DNA of 64,000 bases, taken from the NCBI RefSeq assembly GCF_949628215.1, contig NC_134311.1, positions 62,542,205 through 62,606,204 of the forward strand, given 5' to 3'. Origin of the DNA: Phalacrocorax aristotelis. Its lineage: Eukaryota > Chordata > Aves > Suliformes > Phalacrocoracidae. Below are positions 1-13,600 of the stretch, piece after piece (the first letter of the stretch is position 1; every line of letters starts with the position of its first letter). The notes under the pieces were generated by a model, which was given only the letters and a program-made list of their open reading frames with translations, was not told the origin of the DNA and did not search any database. The translations under genes and the position numbers were made by a program.

Positions 1-207
1 TGCTATATCATAGATCATCTCCCATCTCCCTTGTTGCATTGCAACTCTGATCCCGTCACACCAGCTCATTTCCCCCAGGGAAGACTGTCATCCCACACAG
101 GAAATACAGTGTGGCAGGAGAGTCCAGGCTGTAAAAGCAAAGGGGAATAAAAGATGCATTTTCCAAGACAAATATCTTTGTGCCAGCCAAAAAATGTTGC
201 TATTCAC

Positions 208-213
<6 letters not shown>

Positions 214-244
<31 letters not shown>
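214..244 (+). repeat. A-rich tract
   Basis: An almost pure A run of about 31 bases broken by one G. Not clearly the tail of a recognisable element. Confidence 0.85.
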
Positions 245-544
245 GAGAATAGCAAAGTCGTTTCTGTGGGTACTTTTCCATTTTATTAACTCCAGAATTA
301 ACTCTAAATCTATTTGGGGAGAGCATTTTCTACAAATGCGCTGTCTTTTAGGAGCTGAAGAAAGTAGAAACTAGGAGTGGGCAGCATGAAAGAATCACTC
401 TGTGTTTACTCTTCAAGTACGCTGTTTTAAACAGAGTTAGGAGAACAAATCTACACCATACATATACCCATCTGTTTCTGTTCACATTTTTATATTCTAT
501 TTTTTAAAAAATCTCATTTCACAGAAGAACATGTTAGTCAAACA

Positions 545-965
545 TCTGTTCCAGCTTCGGGATTGTCACTCTTCATGTTCATAGTCGTGCTGTAGTCATG
601 GGATTTGTCCCACCAAGTTTCAGTAATGGCAACTAGGTCCTAGCTTTCTGGCAGCACGGTGGCTTCTGACTCCTCCTGTTCATTGCCTCATGCTGAGTGC
701 ATTGGTGCAGAGGCACTTCAGATGGGCTGTTGGCCATGACATCTTAGAGGAACTTCCCTTAATTCCTTTGAGGTATTTCACTGGCATTTCCCTTTTGGCT
801 CCTATTACCTCAGGAGCCCCTGGCTTTTCTCTGTAAGACTTTGTGTGCTCCAGTGTACCTAGCATGTCTCACAGCAACAGGCTGAGGGCTCTCACTAGCA
901 CCTTGTCCCTCTAGCCTTGGCATGTCATCCCACAGCTTGTCACTGGCAAGCCTGATGTTATATCC
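545..965 (-). mobile_element. Old CR1 fragment, ORF2 start
   Basis: On the minus strand it reads AHLKCLCTNALSM followed, after frame breaks, by text like LVGQIP, which corresponds to the LKCLYTNARSM...TETWWD start of the CR1 endonuclease ORF. It is diverged and both ends are uncertain. Confidence 0.6.
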
Positions 966-1209
966 CTCCCCCTTAAATTCTAGTCTTAAGTTTTATGGTA
1001 TATAAGCTCTATGTGTTATTTCAAAGTAACCTTTGGCAGAGTATCTTACCTGAATATTTCAGAATAGCTTCTAGTAAAACATGAAGCTATTGAATAAATA
1101 TTCACAAATTATCTCTTATAATCCTAAGGACCATGAAATTTGTTATTAAAAACACTGTTTTGTGTGACCACTGAGATTTAGGATTGCATTACTTGTTACA
1201 TAAAAAACT

Positions 1210-1495
1210 TCATAGAATCAGAGAATCCTAGAACCACAGAATCATTTGGGTTGGAAAGGACCTTTGGAGGTCATCTAGTCCAACGCCCCTGCAGTGAGCA
1301 GGGACATCTTCAACTAGATCAGGTTACTCAGAGCCCTGTCCAGCCTGACCTTGAATGTTTCCAGGGATGGGGCATCTACCACTGCTCTGGGCAACCTGGG
1401 CCAGGGTTTCACCACCCTCATTGTAAAAATTTTTTTCCTTATATCTAGTCTAAATCTACCCTCCTTTAGTTTAAAACCAAATATGAAAATCTAAA
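1210..1495 (-). mobile_element. CR1 3' end fragment
   Basis: It begins at the low coordinate with agaatcctagaaccacagaa and ggttggaaaggacctttgga, then catctagtccaac, the classic CR1 3' end in reverse orientation. It is 5'-truncated near 1495, as is normal for CR1. Confidence 0.9.
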
Positions 1496-4007
1496 ATGTC
1501 TAAATGGTGTATTTAGTATAAATTTATAACAACTCTTCCTTGTGCTCTCAGTTTTATTTTTTTCATGGTTCACAGCATTTGTTTGAAAGACAAATTGTAA
1601 AAGGACAGAAAGAGTACAACTCAATGCAGAACAAACCAAGTCCAAGAGAAGCTGGCATTCCAAAGCACGGGCAAAAGGCAGCCCTAATTTCGAAGATGTA
1701 CTGAGCCCTTTTACTGCCTTCCTCTTTTTCAGAGAAGATAATGGACAAGGGAATTGGAAGAGGGAAGAAAAGCAGAATAGCTATAGAGAAGGAAATAAAA
1801 TGGGATGGAAAAGCAGATTATTACTTACCCTCCAGAAGCTAAGAGATGTTACAGGGACACCCTACCCAAACGACCCAGCAAGAACCTCCCTTTTCTAATG
1901 AACCCTTAAAGGTTGCATTATTTTTTTTTTTATCTGCCTCAGTCATGCAACTCAGGGTATGCAGCTTTCATATGGCCGCTAAACAATGCCTAGACAGGTG
2001 GTCCTAAAATACCCTATATCTGTTTATTTTTAGATCTTGTGATATTAAAACAAATACTGACATTTAAGAAGAAAAAATGCAGTGCCTGAGTCAGTGAATT
2101 CTGAACCCTAAGAAATGACAACGTAGCTATGTGTAAGAAGTCTGGAAACAAGTGAAGCAGAAGGAGCATTGACCCAACTGAAGCTGTGTCCCATGCTCAT
2201 TTCAGAGGACAACTTATCTAAGCAAGCAAGGGCTTTTAAGAACATACATACATACATTTTGGCTTATAGCGCTGTGATTGGGAAAGTGATCCAATAGACT
2301 TGGGGCAGGTGGAAGCCAGTGTTGCTGTACAAGGAACATTTGCAGAAATTGTTTTCTCATCCTTTCTTGGAAACTAAACAAAATTTGCTATAAGTAAAAG
2401 CAGCTTCCAAACCACAGATGAAAACCTTAAATGCAAACTTTACCCTGTCTTCCCCAACACAATGCAAGTAATAGCCAATACATCCAGGGTAAGGCTCAGG
2501 CTCCTCATTCATGCTGGACAATATATTTTCCATTCCCCCACTCCTCTTCCTGCAGAGAAAGAAAAGGCTTTCTACTCCTATTCATATTTGTCTCTCCTTT
2601 TTGTATCCCCATGACTCCTGTATCTATTTCATGCCTAAAGTAGTTATGTGTGAACAAGACTAATGATGTCAAGCCTTTAAATACTGTGAAAATGTTTTAA
2701 AGTCTTAAAATTACTATACCCTACATGTGTCATACTGAACATCCCGTTTTAACACATTTTACTTAGAGTTGACTCTCCATCTCTTCTTTTTAACCTGTCA
2801 TTTAACAGAGTAAACATTTGGGTAAGAATTTTATAGTAATAGCCTCTTTCCTAAGGGGAAAAAAAAACAAACAAGTGTGATGGAGAGTTTCCTGCTTAAT
2901 TGCTGCTGTATAAAGTAGAAACTACAAGTAATTTTATGATTTATCAACATCATAAAACAAATCTTGAAGTTATAGCCTTTATGTAGAAATCTCTAAACCT
3001 AAATTAATTGCCAGAGGATATCCGGGGATATTTTGTAGACTTAGTGTTTTTTCAATACCTCCCAGAAAAACAATTTCCTAAATATAAACTCAGTACTTAT
3101 TCCAACACAAGATACTGTATTTAGTTGATTTTTTTTTTTTTAGTTCAAATATCAAAACCTCAACTGGGAATCAGTTTTAAACTGGGAGAAATTAGAGGCA
3201 AAGGAACAAAAAGATGAAAAGATATACTGTAGTAAACAGACTTTTAAAAAGCAACAACCAAACAGGAGAGAAAAAAGCAGTACAAGATGCAGGGGATGAT
3301 TAAAAACACAAGAGAAAGGGAAGGAAGCAACAAAGCCAGCATAACCCTACCTTTTCCAAAATGCAGATAAGTCAATAGCACACATATAACACATCCTCTC
3401 ATTAAAGACAGAGAAACTATGAGCCAAACCACTGATTCCAGAGTCAGGATGCAAGGAGACAATTACTGAAATCTACGAAGTATTTGCAAAACAGGAGGAA
3501 CAAAATCAGATATAAGACAATTGAAGGAAGTAAGAACAGGAAATCAGTTCTACTCCATGAACTTAAGGAAGTATTTGGCAGATCCTGGCTCTGTTCAAGC
3601 CAGTCCATGCTTCCCCAGCAGAGCTCAGCCATGGGAACTGGTTGCCCAGGGGGAAATTGGTGAGCTGCTTGCACCGCTGGATGCTCCTGCAGTAAAGATC
3701 AGTTTGTTTTAGAAGACTTACATGGCAGAACTAAGAAGAAATAAGAAAAGCTACTTCCTTTGCCTCACTACTGGCACATCTATCTGAGAAAAAAAACAAA
3801 ATCAACAAAATCAAACAAAAAAAACCCCACCCCACCCTGATAGGTATATACACAGTGCAAAAGTTTACTTCACAGCTGTTCAAAGGAAGGGAGGTGTTTT
3901 CATCCAAATTAACTGAGATCTGCCAGGTTAGAACACACGAATACATATGAGCAGCAGCACCAAGTTGTATCTTCCAAGATGACTGCACAAAGGAAAGTTT
4001 TCTCACA
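1496..4007. other. IL31RA 3' flank and UTR
   Basis: The IL31RA 3' UTR must begin here, but I cannot place its end: the minus-strand AATAAA nearest the stop that I noted is far away, near 2025. No other gene is visible. The short open frames show no family resemblance. Confidence 0.6.
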
Positions 4008-4607
4008 CTAATGAGCTGTTGCCAGCCCAAACATGTCCAATGTTACGTAGGATTGTCCTGCGACATTTTGTTGAAAAGGAGGTAAGACAGTTGACTGGCT
4101 TTTGGTTTCATTCTTACTGTGTTTTGGCTTGTTCTCAGAAATAAGAAATTCCCTTGTTTTAACAGAATTTTTAAGGTATGGATTGAACAGTGCCTTTTCA
4201 CTGAAATCTTCCAGCTTTAAAACTTCTTCAGTAACATTTTCTTCATTTTTAATTGAAGTCTGTTGGGAGTCATATAAATCATCTTCCAGCATTTCTATGG
4301 CTTGGATTTCCTCCGTTGGTATCAAAGCTGAATGCATTTGACTTCTGATATCTTGATCAGTAATTATGTAAGGAATGGATGGTGAAAAACATTTAGCAAC
4401 TTCATTTTCTTCATTATACAGGACCTTTTTACCTCCATTAACAATGCCTTTTGTATTCATATCAGTACATTCAGAAACATGATTTTCACAATTCATTAGT
4501 AGTGATCCTTCCTGACTTTCTTCAGGAAAACAATGTTCCAAAACACTTATGTCTTCAAAGTCTATCTTTTTAGCCTCAGATGTCACTCCCTTCAAAAATG
4601 AATTTTT
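4008..4607 (-). CDS. IL31RA: IL31RA coding exon 15: cytoplasmic tail and stop
   Basis: Residues 673-871 plus stop. It opens KNSFLKGVTSEAKK after acceptor CTGACAG. Five tyrosines lie at 736, 752, 784, 816 and 859. Y784 sits in YDSQ, which fits the YxxQ STAT3-docking pattern. Y816 lies in NPYLKNSV, the mammalian IL31RA signature. After REFLISE the protein runs on about 40 residues and ends with QSYVTLDMFGLATAH, longer than the mammalian C-terminus. Confidence 0.95.
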   Translation of the reverse strand, partial: KNSFLKGVTSEAKKIDFEDISVLEHCFPEESQEGSLLMNCENHVSECTDMNTKGIVNGGKKVLYNEENEVAKCFSPSIPYIITDQDIRSQMHSALIPTEEIQAIEMLEDDLYDSQQTSIKNEENVTEEVLKLEDFSEKALFNPYLKNSVKTREFLISENKPKHSKNETKSQSTVLPPFQQNVAGQSYVTLDMFGLATAH

Positions 4608-7600
4608 CTGTCAGTACAAAGAGATAAATTGGAAAGTTATATAGGGATAGAGAATGTATTTGTTTATTTTTTAATATACAAAACATTGCCATTTGAGCTC
4701 TGCTTGACTCTTAATTTTAAAAGTGCATTAACAAAGAGTTCTGGTGCATTTCAGCTGAGATGCAGTGATATGTGAATGAGTACTAAAAATGACAATGTTA
4801 TTCTGTACATTTCTTAAACACTTTCATATTAGGTTTTCTGTGCTTAATTAATACATAAGGCATTTCAGTGAAGCCTCAGAATCAGGCTCGGACTGATCCC
4901 ATCTTTTCCACTCTAACCAGCCCTTTTTCAGACAAAAGTTTAAATCCCATTCCCCACAGATTACACTTTCTATGCAAACCTGATCAACTCAATTCAAATA
5001 AACAACAAAACTTTAATACTGAATAAATATCCAACAAAATGTCCAACAAAAAAACCCATGGAAATGTTAGTACAATTATATACCAAATCTTATTATATGT
5101 TGCACTACATTTTTTGTGGAGAAGGGAGGAGCTATCCAGATGTGGGAATCTGACTCAGTAGACTCAGTAACCTGAGCAAATTTAATTGACTTTATTTAAT
5201 AAACCGTGTCCACCAATCACTTTATAACTCCAAAACATTATTTCTTGTTATCATATAAGAATATGAATACACTTTATAAAGATGCATCTTTTCTATTAGT
5301 TTAAAATACAATGACGAGCATTTTATGCCACTTAAACAGAAGAATGAAACTCAACAGTTTTTTTATTTAGTCGTAAAATGACTGTCAGAGAAGGACTTCT
5401 CTCCATTTGATCCCTTCTGTAATATATAAAATTGGAACCATTACCATAGATGCATCAAGAGGCCATTCCACTGCAATGCTCTCTGCAGGATTGGGTATAT
5501 CAGGCCAGCAAACCTTTTTCAACCTATCATTCAGAAAGGAATTTTAGTCAAATGATGAAAGAAAAAGATTATTAAAAATAAAAATAATAAACCTCCAAAA
5601 AGCCCAAATACTGCTAAAATATCAAACTTTCACAAAGGAAGTCTTTCCCATATTAACACAATCTTTTTCATTAATATTATTTTCCCTCACATTTATTTTT
5701 ATTACAAAATACCTCAACAAGTAAAAATCTTGGGTTACAGAGGCATTGCATAAAAATTATTAATGCACAAAGGTAATTTATTTTTAATTATACAATCAAA
5801 CACCATAGATCAAACAACAGCATGCCAAAATAAGGCTGTATACAAAACCTGTTGTGAGCATGGTTTAGGGTGGTTCTTCAGGGAAAAGCCACCTCAGGTA
5901 AACTTTACCCTTGAAAGTGTCCCTAGCACTACACCACACTAGAGATACGCAGAGTTCTTATGTTAACAGCAGATAAATGGTGCTACCTGACACTGCAGCT
6001 TATAACTGTCTGATGGAACAGTAAAGAGGAAACAAAATTAATCGCTCATTGATACTGGATATATATGTAAGTGAATGAAAACCAGGCCATAGCTTGACTT
6101 TTCACATTGCATTTTGATCTACAGGAGAATATAAATACAACTACATCTCAAAGTATTCTCCAGAATCAAAACATAGTTTCTTACTATTGTAAAAATTTAG
6201 AATACAGAACACAGATGAAGATGTAAAAGAGCTGGAAATTATACTTACTACTTCAGCTATACTTACTACCTGATGCTTTGCATGACAACAATCTTGGTTC
6301 TAATAGCTTAGAACACCCCAAAATAGTTAAGGTTTTTAACCTTCTTATTAAGCTTCAGCCAAACAACCCAGTACTTTTCATGCTAAAGAAAAGTGCATTC
6401 TGTAACCTGAAAAAATCCTCACAGTCATCTTTCCGATGTTGTAGCATCCCCATGCTCTGAGGAAGCAATTTACAATCTGGCAGGGGATGTCTGTGACATC
6501 AGATAAAAGAATTGTGAATCAGGTATAGACATGGATCCATACTCATGGATCAAGCATCCAAATGCCTTCACAGGATGTAATTTCTAGTTTCTTCATGACT
6601 TCTTTACAGCTCAAGGGAAGTGTCACGAACTAACAACAGTAATATTGAAGTAGATAAGATAAGCAATTGGGGTTATGTGAAATATGTTCTAGTGGTGTAC
6701 TAGCAGCTATATTAAGACTGCCTGGGAAACTCTATTTTTGGCATTATTAACTTTTCGGTATGCTCCCCCACTTAATTGACCATGGAACTGCAAATGGCAT
6801 GTAGCATTTTCCATGAACTGATACAGGCAATATGTAGATCTGTTTCTCGTATTTCTTTTGTTCTGATTTACTGCACTATCTAAAATTAATATTTTTTTTG
6901 GACTACAGCACACTATCTGCAGTTACAAGATAACCTGTACACTTAGTTGCTTGTTACTCCAACTGCTTATTTTCCTAATTTGACATTGGTTTGGAACCCA
7001 ACAAAAGCATTTATAAGATACATTAAATGTTGCCTTTTACAAGGTAATTTTAACTGATTGCATTTGTTTTAGAAGGTAGAAAAATGTACTTACGCATGTT
7101 TTTTCAAAATGCATGTTATCCAAAGGCCCAACAGAAACAACATGCCTAATCCAATGGGTAGAGCAATGAAAATAACATCTTCTTTATCTTTAGAGGGAAA
7201 AACAAAACAAAAACAAACCCACAGATATTTATGACTTCTTCATGTATTCCCTTAAGACAGCTATTTTCGTCATCCAAGTCACCTAATTCACAAAATTCTG
7301 AAAAGCTCTGTCAAAACTAGCCAAAATAACTCAGAATACTGTATGGTGCTCATAGTAAGATGAGTATTTTGAATCCAACAAATCACAGTTACGGAGCCAA
7401 AAAATCAGGTCATGATGAGACTTCTCAGGATATCTCAGGAACAGATGTATTGCATTATAAAATTTCCTTTATTTAATAGAATCACACAATAATTCAGATT
7501 GGACAGGACATCTGTAGGTCACCTAGTCCAACTTTGAAATTAGAATCAGGTTGCTTAGGGTCATACCAAGTCAACTTTTGAAAGTCACCTAGGATGAAGA

Positions 7601-10600
7601 GTCTACCACCTCTCTGGGCACCTGTTGGTTTAGAGTCACCTAAAATTATCATATAGTGCCAATTCTACCTGTTACTACAAAATAAATAGTAGATTCAATG
7701 CAGGAGATAAGTTTTAAATACACAAAAAATACAGTTACTCTGCCTCAGTGCACAGATTTCTGAGCTAGCTTCCAAGTACCTACCAGAGGTAGGTACTGAC
7801 AGCAAGAGACCAGACGTCAGCATAGTCTAACTTACCTTGCATTTGAGTAGCAAACTAGCAGATGAATTTACAGGCAAAAAAAAATGAGCTTTGAGTGCCG
7901 TGACAAGTTTAAGGATAGCTCGTGCACTTTTTGTATCTCAGTCGGGTCACCACTATGACAATTAATGTATGTATTAAAAACATTCTTCCAGAAGCAGAAA
8001 TAAGAAAGAGCCTGAACTTCTGACCTGCAACCATCATACCAACCTCCTTGGTAAAATCTGGCTAAAACAAATAGTAAGAAATAGGAAAAGATATTTACGT
8101 ACACACACTGGCCACAACCTGTACACTCATTTATTACTTAAGCTTATATAGAAGAAGAGATGCAATGCAATGCACAGCTATTCTAAATCTACTACTTCAG
8201 ACGAAAATATCTGCTTTTTAATAAACTGTTAGGCACCCCATCCCATAACTGACAGCATAAAAACTGTTGCTCCTACAAACATCCATAGTATTCCACAGCT
8301 TTATTGACAGCAAAATAAAGATTTTGGGTTTTGACTTCTAATCTTGAGGTTTTAGTCTGTGAGATGATCAGTTAAATCAAGTTAAATTCAGCTAGTGTTG
8401 GTAATTCTTGTTTTAACACTAATTTAAAAAAAGCCTAAACAAATAATGTCCTATATTTCTTATTCCCAAACCTGTTTTTAAAATAGTAATTAGCAACCTG
8501 GAATATTACTTACTGAATTTCAAAGTCTTGAAGGTTTTTGGCTCTCCACTGGTTCCACCAGCTTCATTGCTTGCCATTATATACACGGTATATTGCGTAT
8601 TAGCCAATAAGGACTTCAGTCTGTATTGCAGAACATCAGAGTTCACAGTTTCATCTTTTTAGGAGAAAATTTATGACAATAAACACAAAAAATGTTATAT
8701 CAGGGAACTGTACACTTATTTAGCATCTTCTACAATGATAGATCACAAAGTATTTTAAAGACAATTTGAAATAAAAAGCGACCTTATCAGTTCTTTGAGA
8801 GAGAAAAACTTAAATTACCAAACAATGTTTATCAATGCTACTTAAAAGTTTAGGGCAAAAAAAATAACCCATTATGTACGTACTTTTAAAAATAAATAAG
8901 CTTTTTTTTTGGGGGGGGGGGGGGGGGGGGGGGGGGGTGTAATATTAAAGATAGGCAAATTATGATCTCCTGTAGTTTATTTAATCACTGAAACCAGTAC
9001 TCTCAGAACTTTATTTCCTGGAACCTGCGCTCAGAAATTAAAGAACTTAAAATAGTTGGCTCAAGAAGTCAAAAACTTAAAATAGTTTCTGCAGCTTGTG
9101 AAATTTAACTATATTTCTAGAACATGCAGTTAGACACCGATCATCCAAAAGGTTGCAAGCTATCAGTGCTGGGATATCACCCCAATAAAGTCAAAGGAAA
9201 GCCAAACCCAACAGGAGTTTTTTTCCAAGTTTCAGGATGCTTTTCTGAACAGAACTCAACATTTCCAATACCTTCTCTGTTACTGGAATTAGTATGGTGT
9301 GCTTAATTTTTCTTTTTTTTTTTAAAGCAGGGCATATATCATAACATTATATGCCTACAAACAGTATTAAAAAGCATGTTCATATGTTGAAATCGGTAAG
9401 TCCCTGAAACATTTTCTGGTGCATAAAGTCAAAGCCAAATCATGTCATCATTCAGTTCAGTCAAGAAACATTCAGGAAATAGATACACTGCAACATGGCC
9501 TGAGATTAAACAAATTGAGTTCTTTTCAAATCAAGGAAAGGAAAGAGAAGTTATAGAGTTAGAAGGCCATCAGTGAAGTCACCTTGGCACAAACTCCATG
9601 TTCTGTTCTTACCAAAAAGATGTGACATCAGAGAAGCCTCAAAAAACATCAGTACACTAGGGTTTTGCTGTTTAAATTTAACTCCCTGGTTTGCTATTTA
9701 AAATTAATTTCCTAAAGCAACTAATGTGAACCCTTAAAACGGGCACCTTCTGCTTGATGTTAGAAGTAATATAGAGACATATGGCTCCATAACATGAGGC
9801 TGCAAGTCTTGAGGAAGACCCTGCACAGAGCAGTCAGTATTAAATTACTCAGAAACCGATATGGCAGGAAAAATTGCATGTAGAGGACTGAATCTGACAG
9901 AAGTAAAATCTTAGAATCATAGAAAATAATCAGCTCCTTCTTCGTTCCCCTGACTCCAAACTGGATATCCAGAAGCAACTGAAAACCTCACAAGATTTCT
10001 AAGTTTGAGATCTTTTTAAAAAAATATTATTAAGTGTCTGCTAACAGTGATGTCTAAAACAGAGGAAAAAAGAACCATTTCTAATGCACTGAATGATGCA
10101 ACAGCATTCTTCGCAGACTATACAGGACGAACAAGTTTAGGTCACCAAAACACTTCTCATAATAGATTCTGCTGATATTTACACTAAAGAAGTTCTGAAT
10201 AGATAGGATTATACCGACTCCTTGTATGGATACTACTCCTGAAGTAGGAGATTAAAAATAGGCTCAAAAAGTTAGCTTTCAGCCTCCAGAGCAGAAAAGC
10301 AATACCAAGCACAGAAAATCAAGCACGTTTGAAGAAAGAAACTATTTCTTGGCAGCTTATTTTAGCTTCTTGGCTATCATTTGCTATTTTGCTTTTATTA
10401 TAAAACTGACTGTAAAAACATTTTAACCAGAAAATTTCCACCATACTGTTCCAGAAGCTGAGGGTTCAGGAAGGGCATCCTTCCAGGGACATGCATAGAA
10501 CTTATAAATTCACTGAACTCTCATGAGGTTCAAATTCACCATTTTGCAAGGGATCTAGGACTCTACAATATATTTTAGCTCCACTTTAACCTCTCTACTT

Positions 10601-13600
10601 CTGTCATGACTTTTTCCATTGGCTTCAGAAGTGTGTCATGATGGAAGAGAGATTTGAAGACTAGTATATATGTAAAAGGAGAAAACAACAAGTATCTGAG
10701 AAATAACGCTCTCTAAGTGGGCATAATCCTGCAAATTTTATTTTTTTCCTGTTGATGGAGAACACTCTGCAAAAAGCCTCTCATATATGAGTTTCCATCC
10801 TGGTCCGGAAACTGAAAAGGAATGATAGTGCTGCCATACTCTGACTAAACTTGTCACCTGGACGTCCATCAGATTTGCATCTGAGAAGCAGAAAGGACAA
10901 TGTGGTCGACAGTCATGACTGTATTACCATGGGTAGTACAACAGTAATAGTAAAAAAGATTTATTAAAAGCAAGCAGTGCCGTACAAAATAAGTTCAGAA
11001 CAAAGAAATTGAACAAGAACACATATGTAGTACTAAAGCAGGGACTATTCACTAGAATACAGCATCATTTCAATTAAACCTAAAAAGGTTTTTATTCTTT
11101 ATGTAAGCCACATTTCAGTACCAGTACTTTCAGATATATTTATAACATACAATAACATAGTATGCTAATAACTACAAAAATAACCCTCTTCAGACAGCAG
11201 ATAGTCATAACCCTGTTGAAAGCCTTGATTTTCAATGTATACTTACTCAATTCTTCTCCATCCTCAGGTTTATAAAATATTGTATAGTTACTGATAAATC
11301 CATTTCTTTTATCCTTTGAAATCTCCTTCCACTTTATTGTAACTTCGTTTTTTCCTGGAATGCCTGTGTCAGCCACAGGTCCTTCTGATGGCTCTACACA
11401 GAAGCATTATAAATTAGAAAGAGTAGTAAAATAGTCTAAGTACTGCAACGTTATCCATCTGTGTTGCTTCAAACGTACCAGTAACATTAGGGACAACAAA
11501 TGTACAAGTAAATATTTCATCTTAGTGCTCTGATATAGCCCTTAACTTTTCTCACCTTCTTTAACGTGTGATTTCTTCTGATAATACTTTCCCTCATCTA
11601 TTCTGGTGTTTGCATAGCTCTCAGTGTTACTGCATCTAAATACCTAAAGATCATTGAAAGGCTCTAACCCTACAACATCAGAGAGAGATCAAGAGGTAAA
11701 ACATCCTTATGCGCTCATGGGGGAACTCAAGTGCAAGGTCACTGTGTACACAGAACATCTCTGCCTGTGCTGAAATTCAACTAGGGTCTGCAGCACCCCC
11801 AGTCTTTGCCCATTACAGTAGACAACGTTTTTCTACTTATACAATACACCCTCATGTGCATTGCTCATAACTTTGAAGCAAGAATTCTATATGTGTCAGT
11901 TTTAAAACAAATATCTTTCTTCCCTTTCTCTGACAACCTTTAGTACTGTCACAGCTCCCCAAATCAGAAAGCACTTGAAACAAAGTTCTAATTCTGCTAG
12001 TATTACCCAAAGTTACATTACCTCCTCCTAGTAATTATCGCTGTTTAGTAGTGCATTGTAATACGCCTGCATGCACACTTACATAGACCTGTATAAGCAC
12101 ACACACAAATTTACATTTTCACATGAAATCTTAGAATTACAAGAAAACTACCTCCTTATAGTTGGCTGTAAAAAAAAAAAAAAAAATCACTGAATTCACT
12201 TTAAACCTGTACAAATAAATAAACCTTCCTTTCCTCCCCTCACAAAACACTATTTCATCCACAGCCCATCCAAGCGCAAACATCATGGCTTCTTACCATT
12301 TTTTAATGTGCGGGACTGCAAGTATTTTGTTACATTATAGAATTTAACAAAAAGCAAGTTTTTCTAACCACCCATTTTATTCTTTGAATAGAATTTCCTC
12401 ATATATTAGGACTGATAAATGCAGTCAAGCATTAAAATCAAGCTTAATTATATAACTAAATGAGCTGTAACATTTAAGAGATTGCCAGTTTAAAGAACTG
12501 TTTCATGTTTGTGGCTATACTCTTTCCCAGTGCTTTGTATACAGTATGTTAGCTTTACAACAAATGAGTGGATTCACACAGCAATGTATCTGTATCACAA
12601 GATATAAATTTTCCTTACTGAACAATTCACTAGCTGATCTATTAACAGAAATCAGGCAACCAAATCCTGTTTTTTTCCCAGCATCTACATCTCTCCTTCA
12701 GTAATGCCAGTACCAAATTGCTCAAAGGTAATACACCTTCAGAGACAGACTACAACACATCTTTCACAACATTATTATTTTAAAATACATACTTTTTTCT
12801 TGAACATAAGTTTGTATGGAATATGGAGCTGCTACTTTATTTCCATGGAGAGGATACACCGAGATGTTATAACATATAAATGGTTTAAAGTTCTCTGTAA
12901 AGGAAAAAAGGGAATATTTGCATACAATTTTCTATGTGAGATTAATACAATTGTAGAGAATAAATCATAGTGCAGTTCTAAATATTCTGTTACAGACCTC
13001 TATTTTCTTCTTTTTAGCAAGCACAATATATACTTATTGCCTCAAACGCTCATTGCTGCCCTTAATGCAATGAATTTTATTTAGTAGTATTCATAAAAGC
13101 ACTTGGTTTCTAACTTTTTCACTAGAAATACTCTGTATGGGTAATTATACTTCAGTCTTAAACAGGTTCTCTATACTCAACTTCTAACGGTTTAATGTTT
13201 TGGAGGAAGTTTTTGTTTTCAATAACCAGTATAAAATTATTCTTCCAGGAATACTTTTAATTTCACATATCTTTAGTTTACTGCTCTGCAGAAGAGTTCA
13301 TGCATCAAGCAGCTTAGAAGGCACAATGGAGCCCCAGCTCTGAACTCTATGTTGATGTTCCAGTTATGCCAACTGCAGATCTGCTTCTAATCACCTTGAC
13401 TCAAAAGTACAACTGTGCAAGTGAAATCTCTGCAGTAGAATTTTATATGCGTCAAGACATAGTTCAAGCTTCTGGAAATGAAGTTTTGAACTCTGAACAA
13501 TCCAGCAGCCAAGTAATCAACGGGGTACACCTCCTATTTACAAGTAACTCTCGTCAACTCTGAGACGACACATCTCTGGCTTTACACCCCCTGGGATGAA

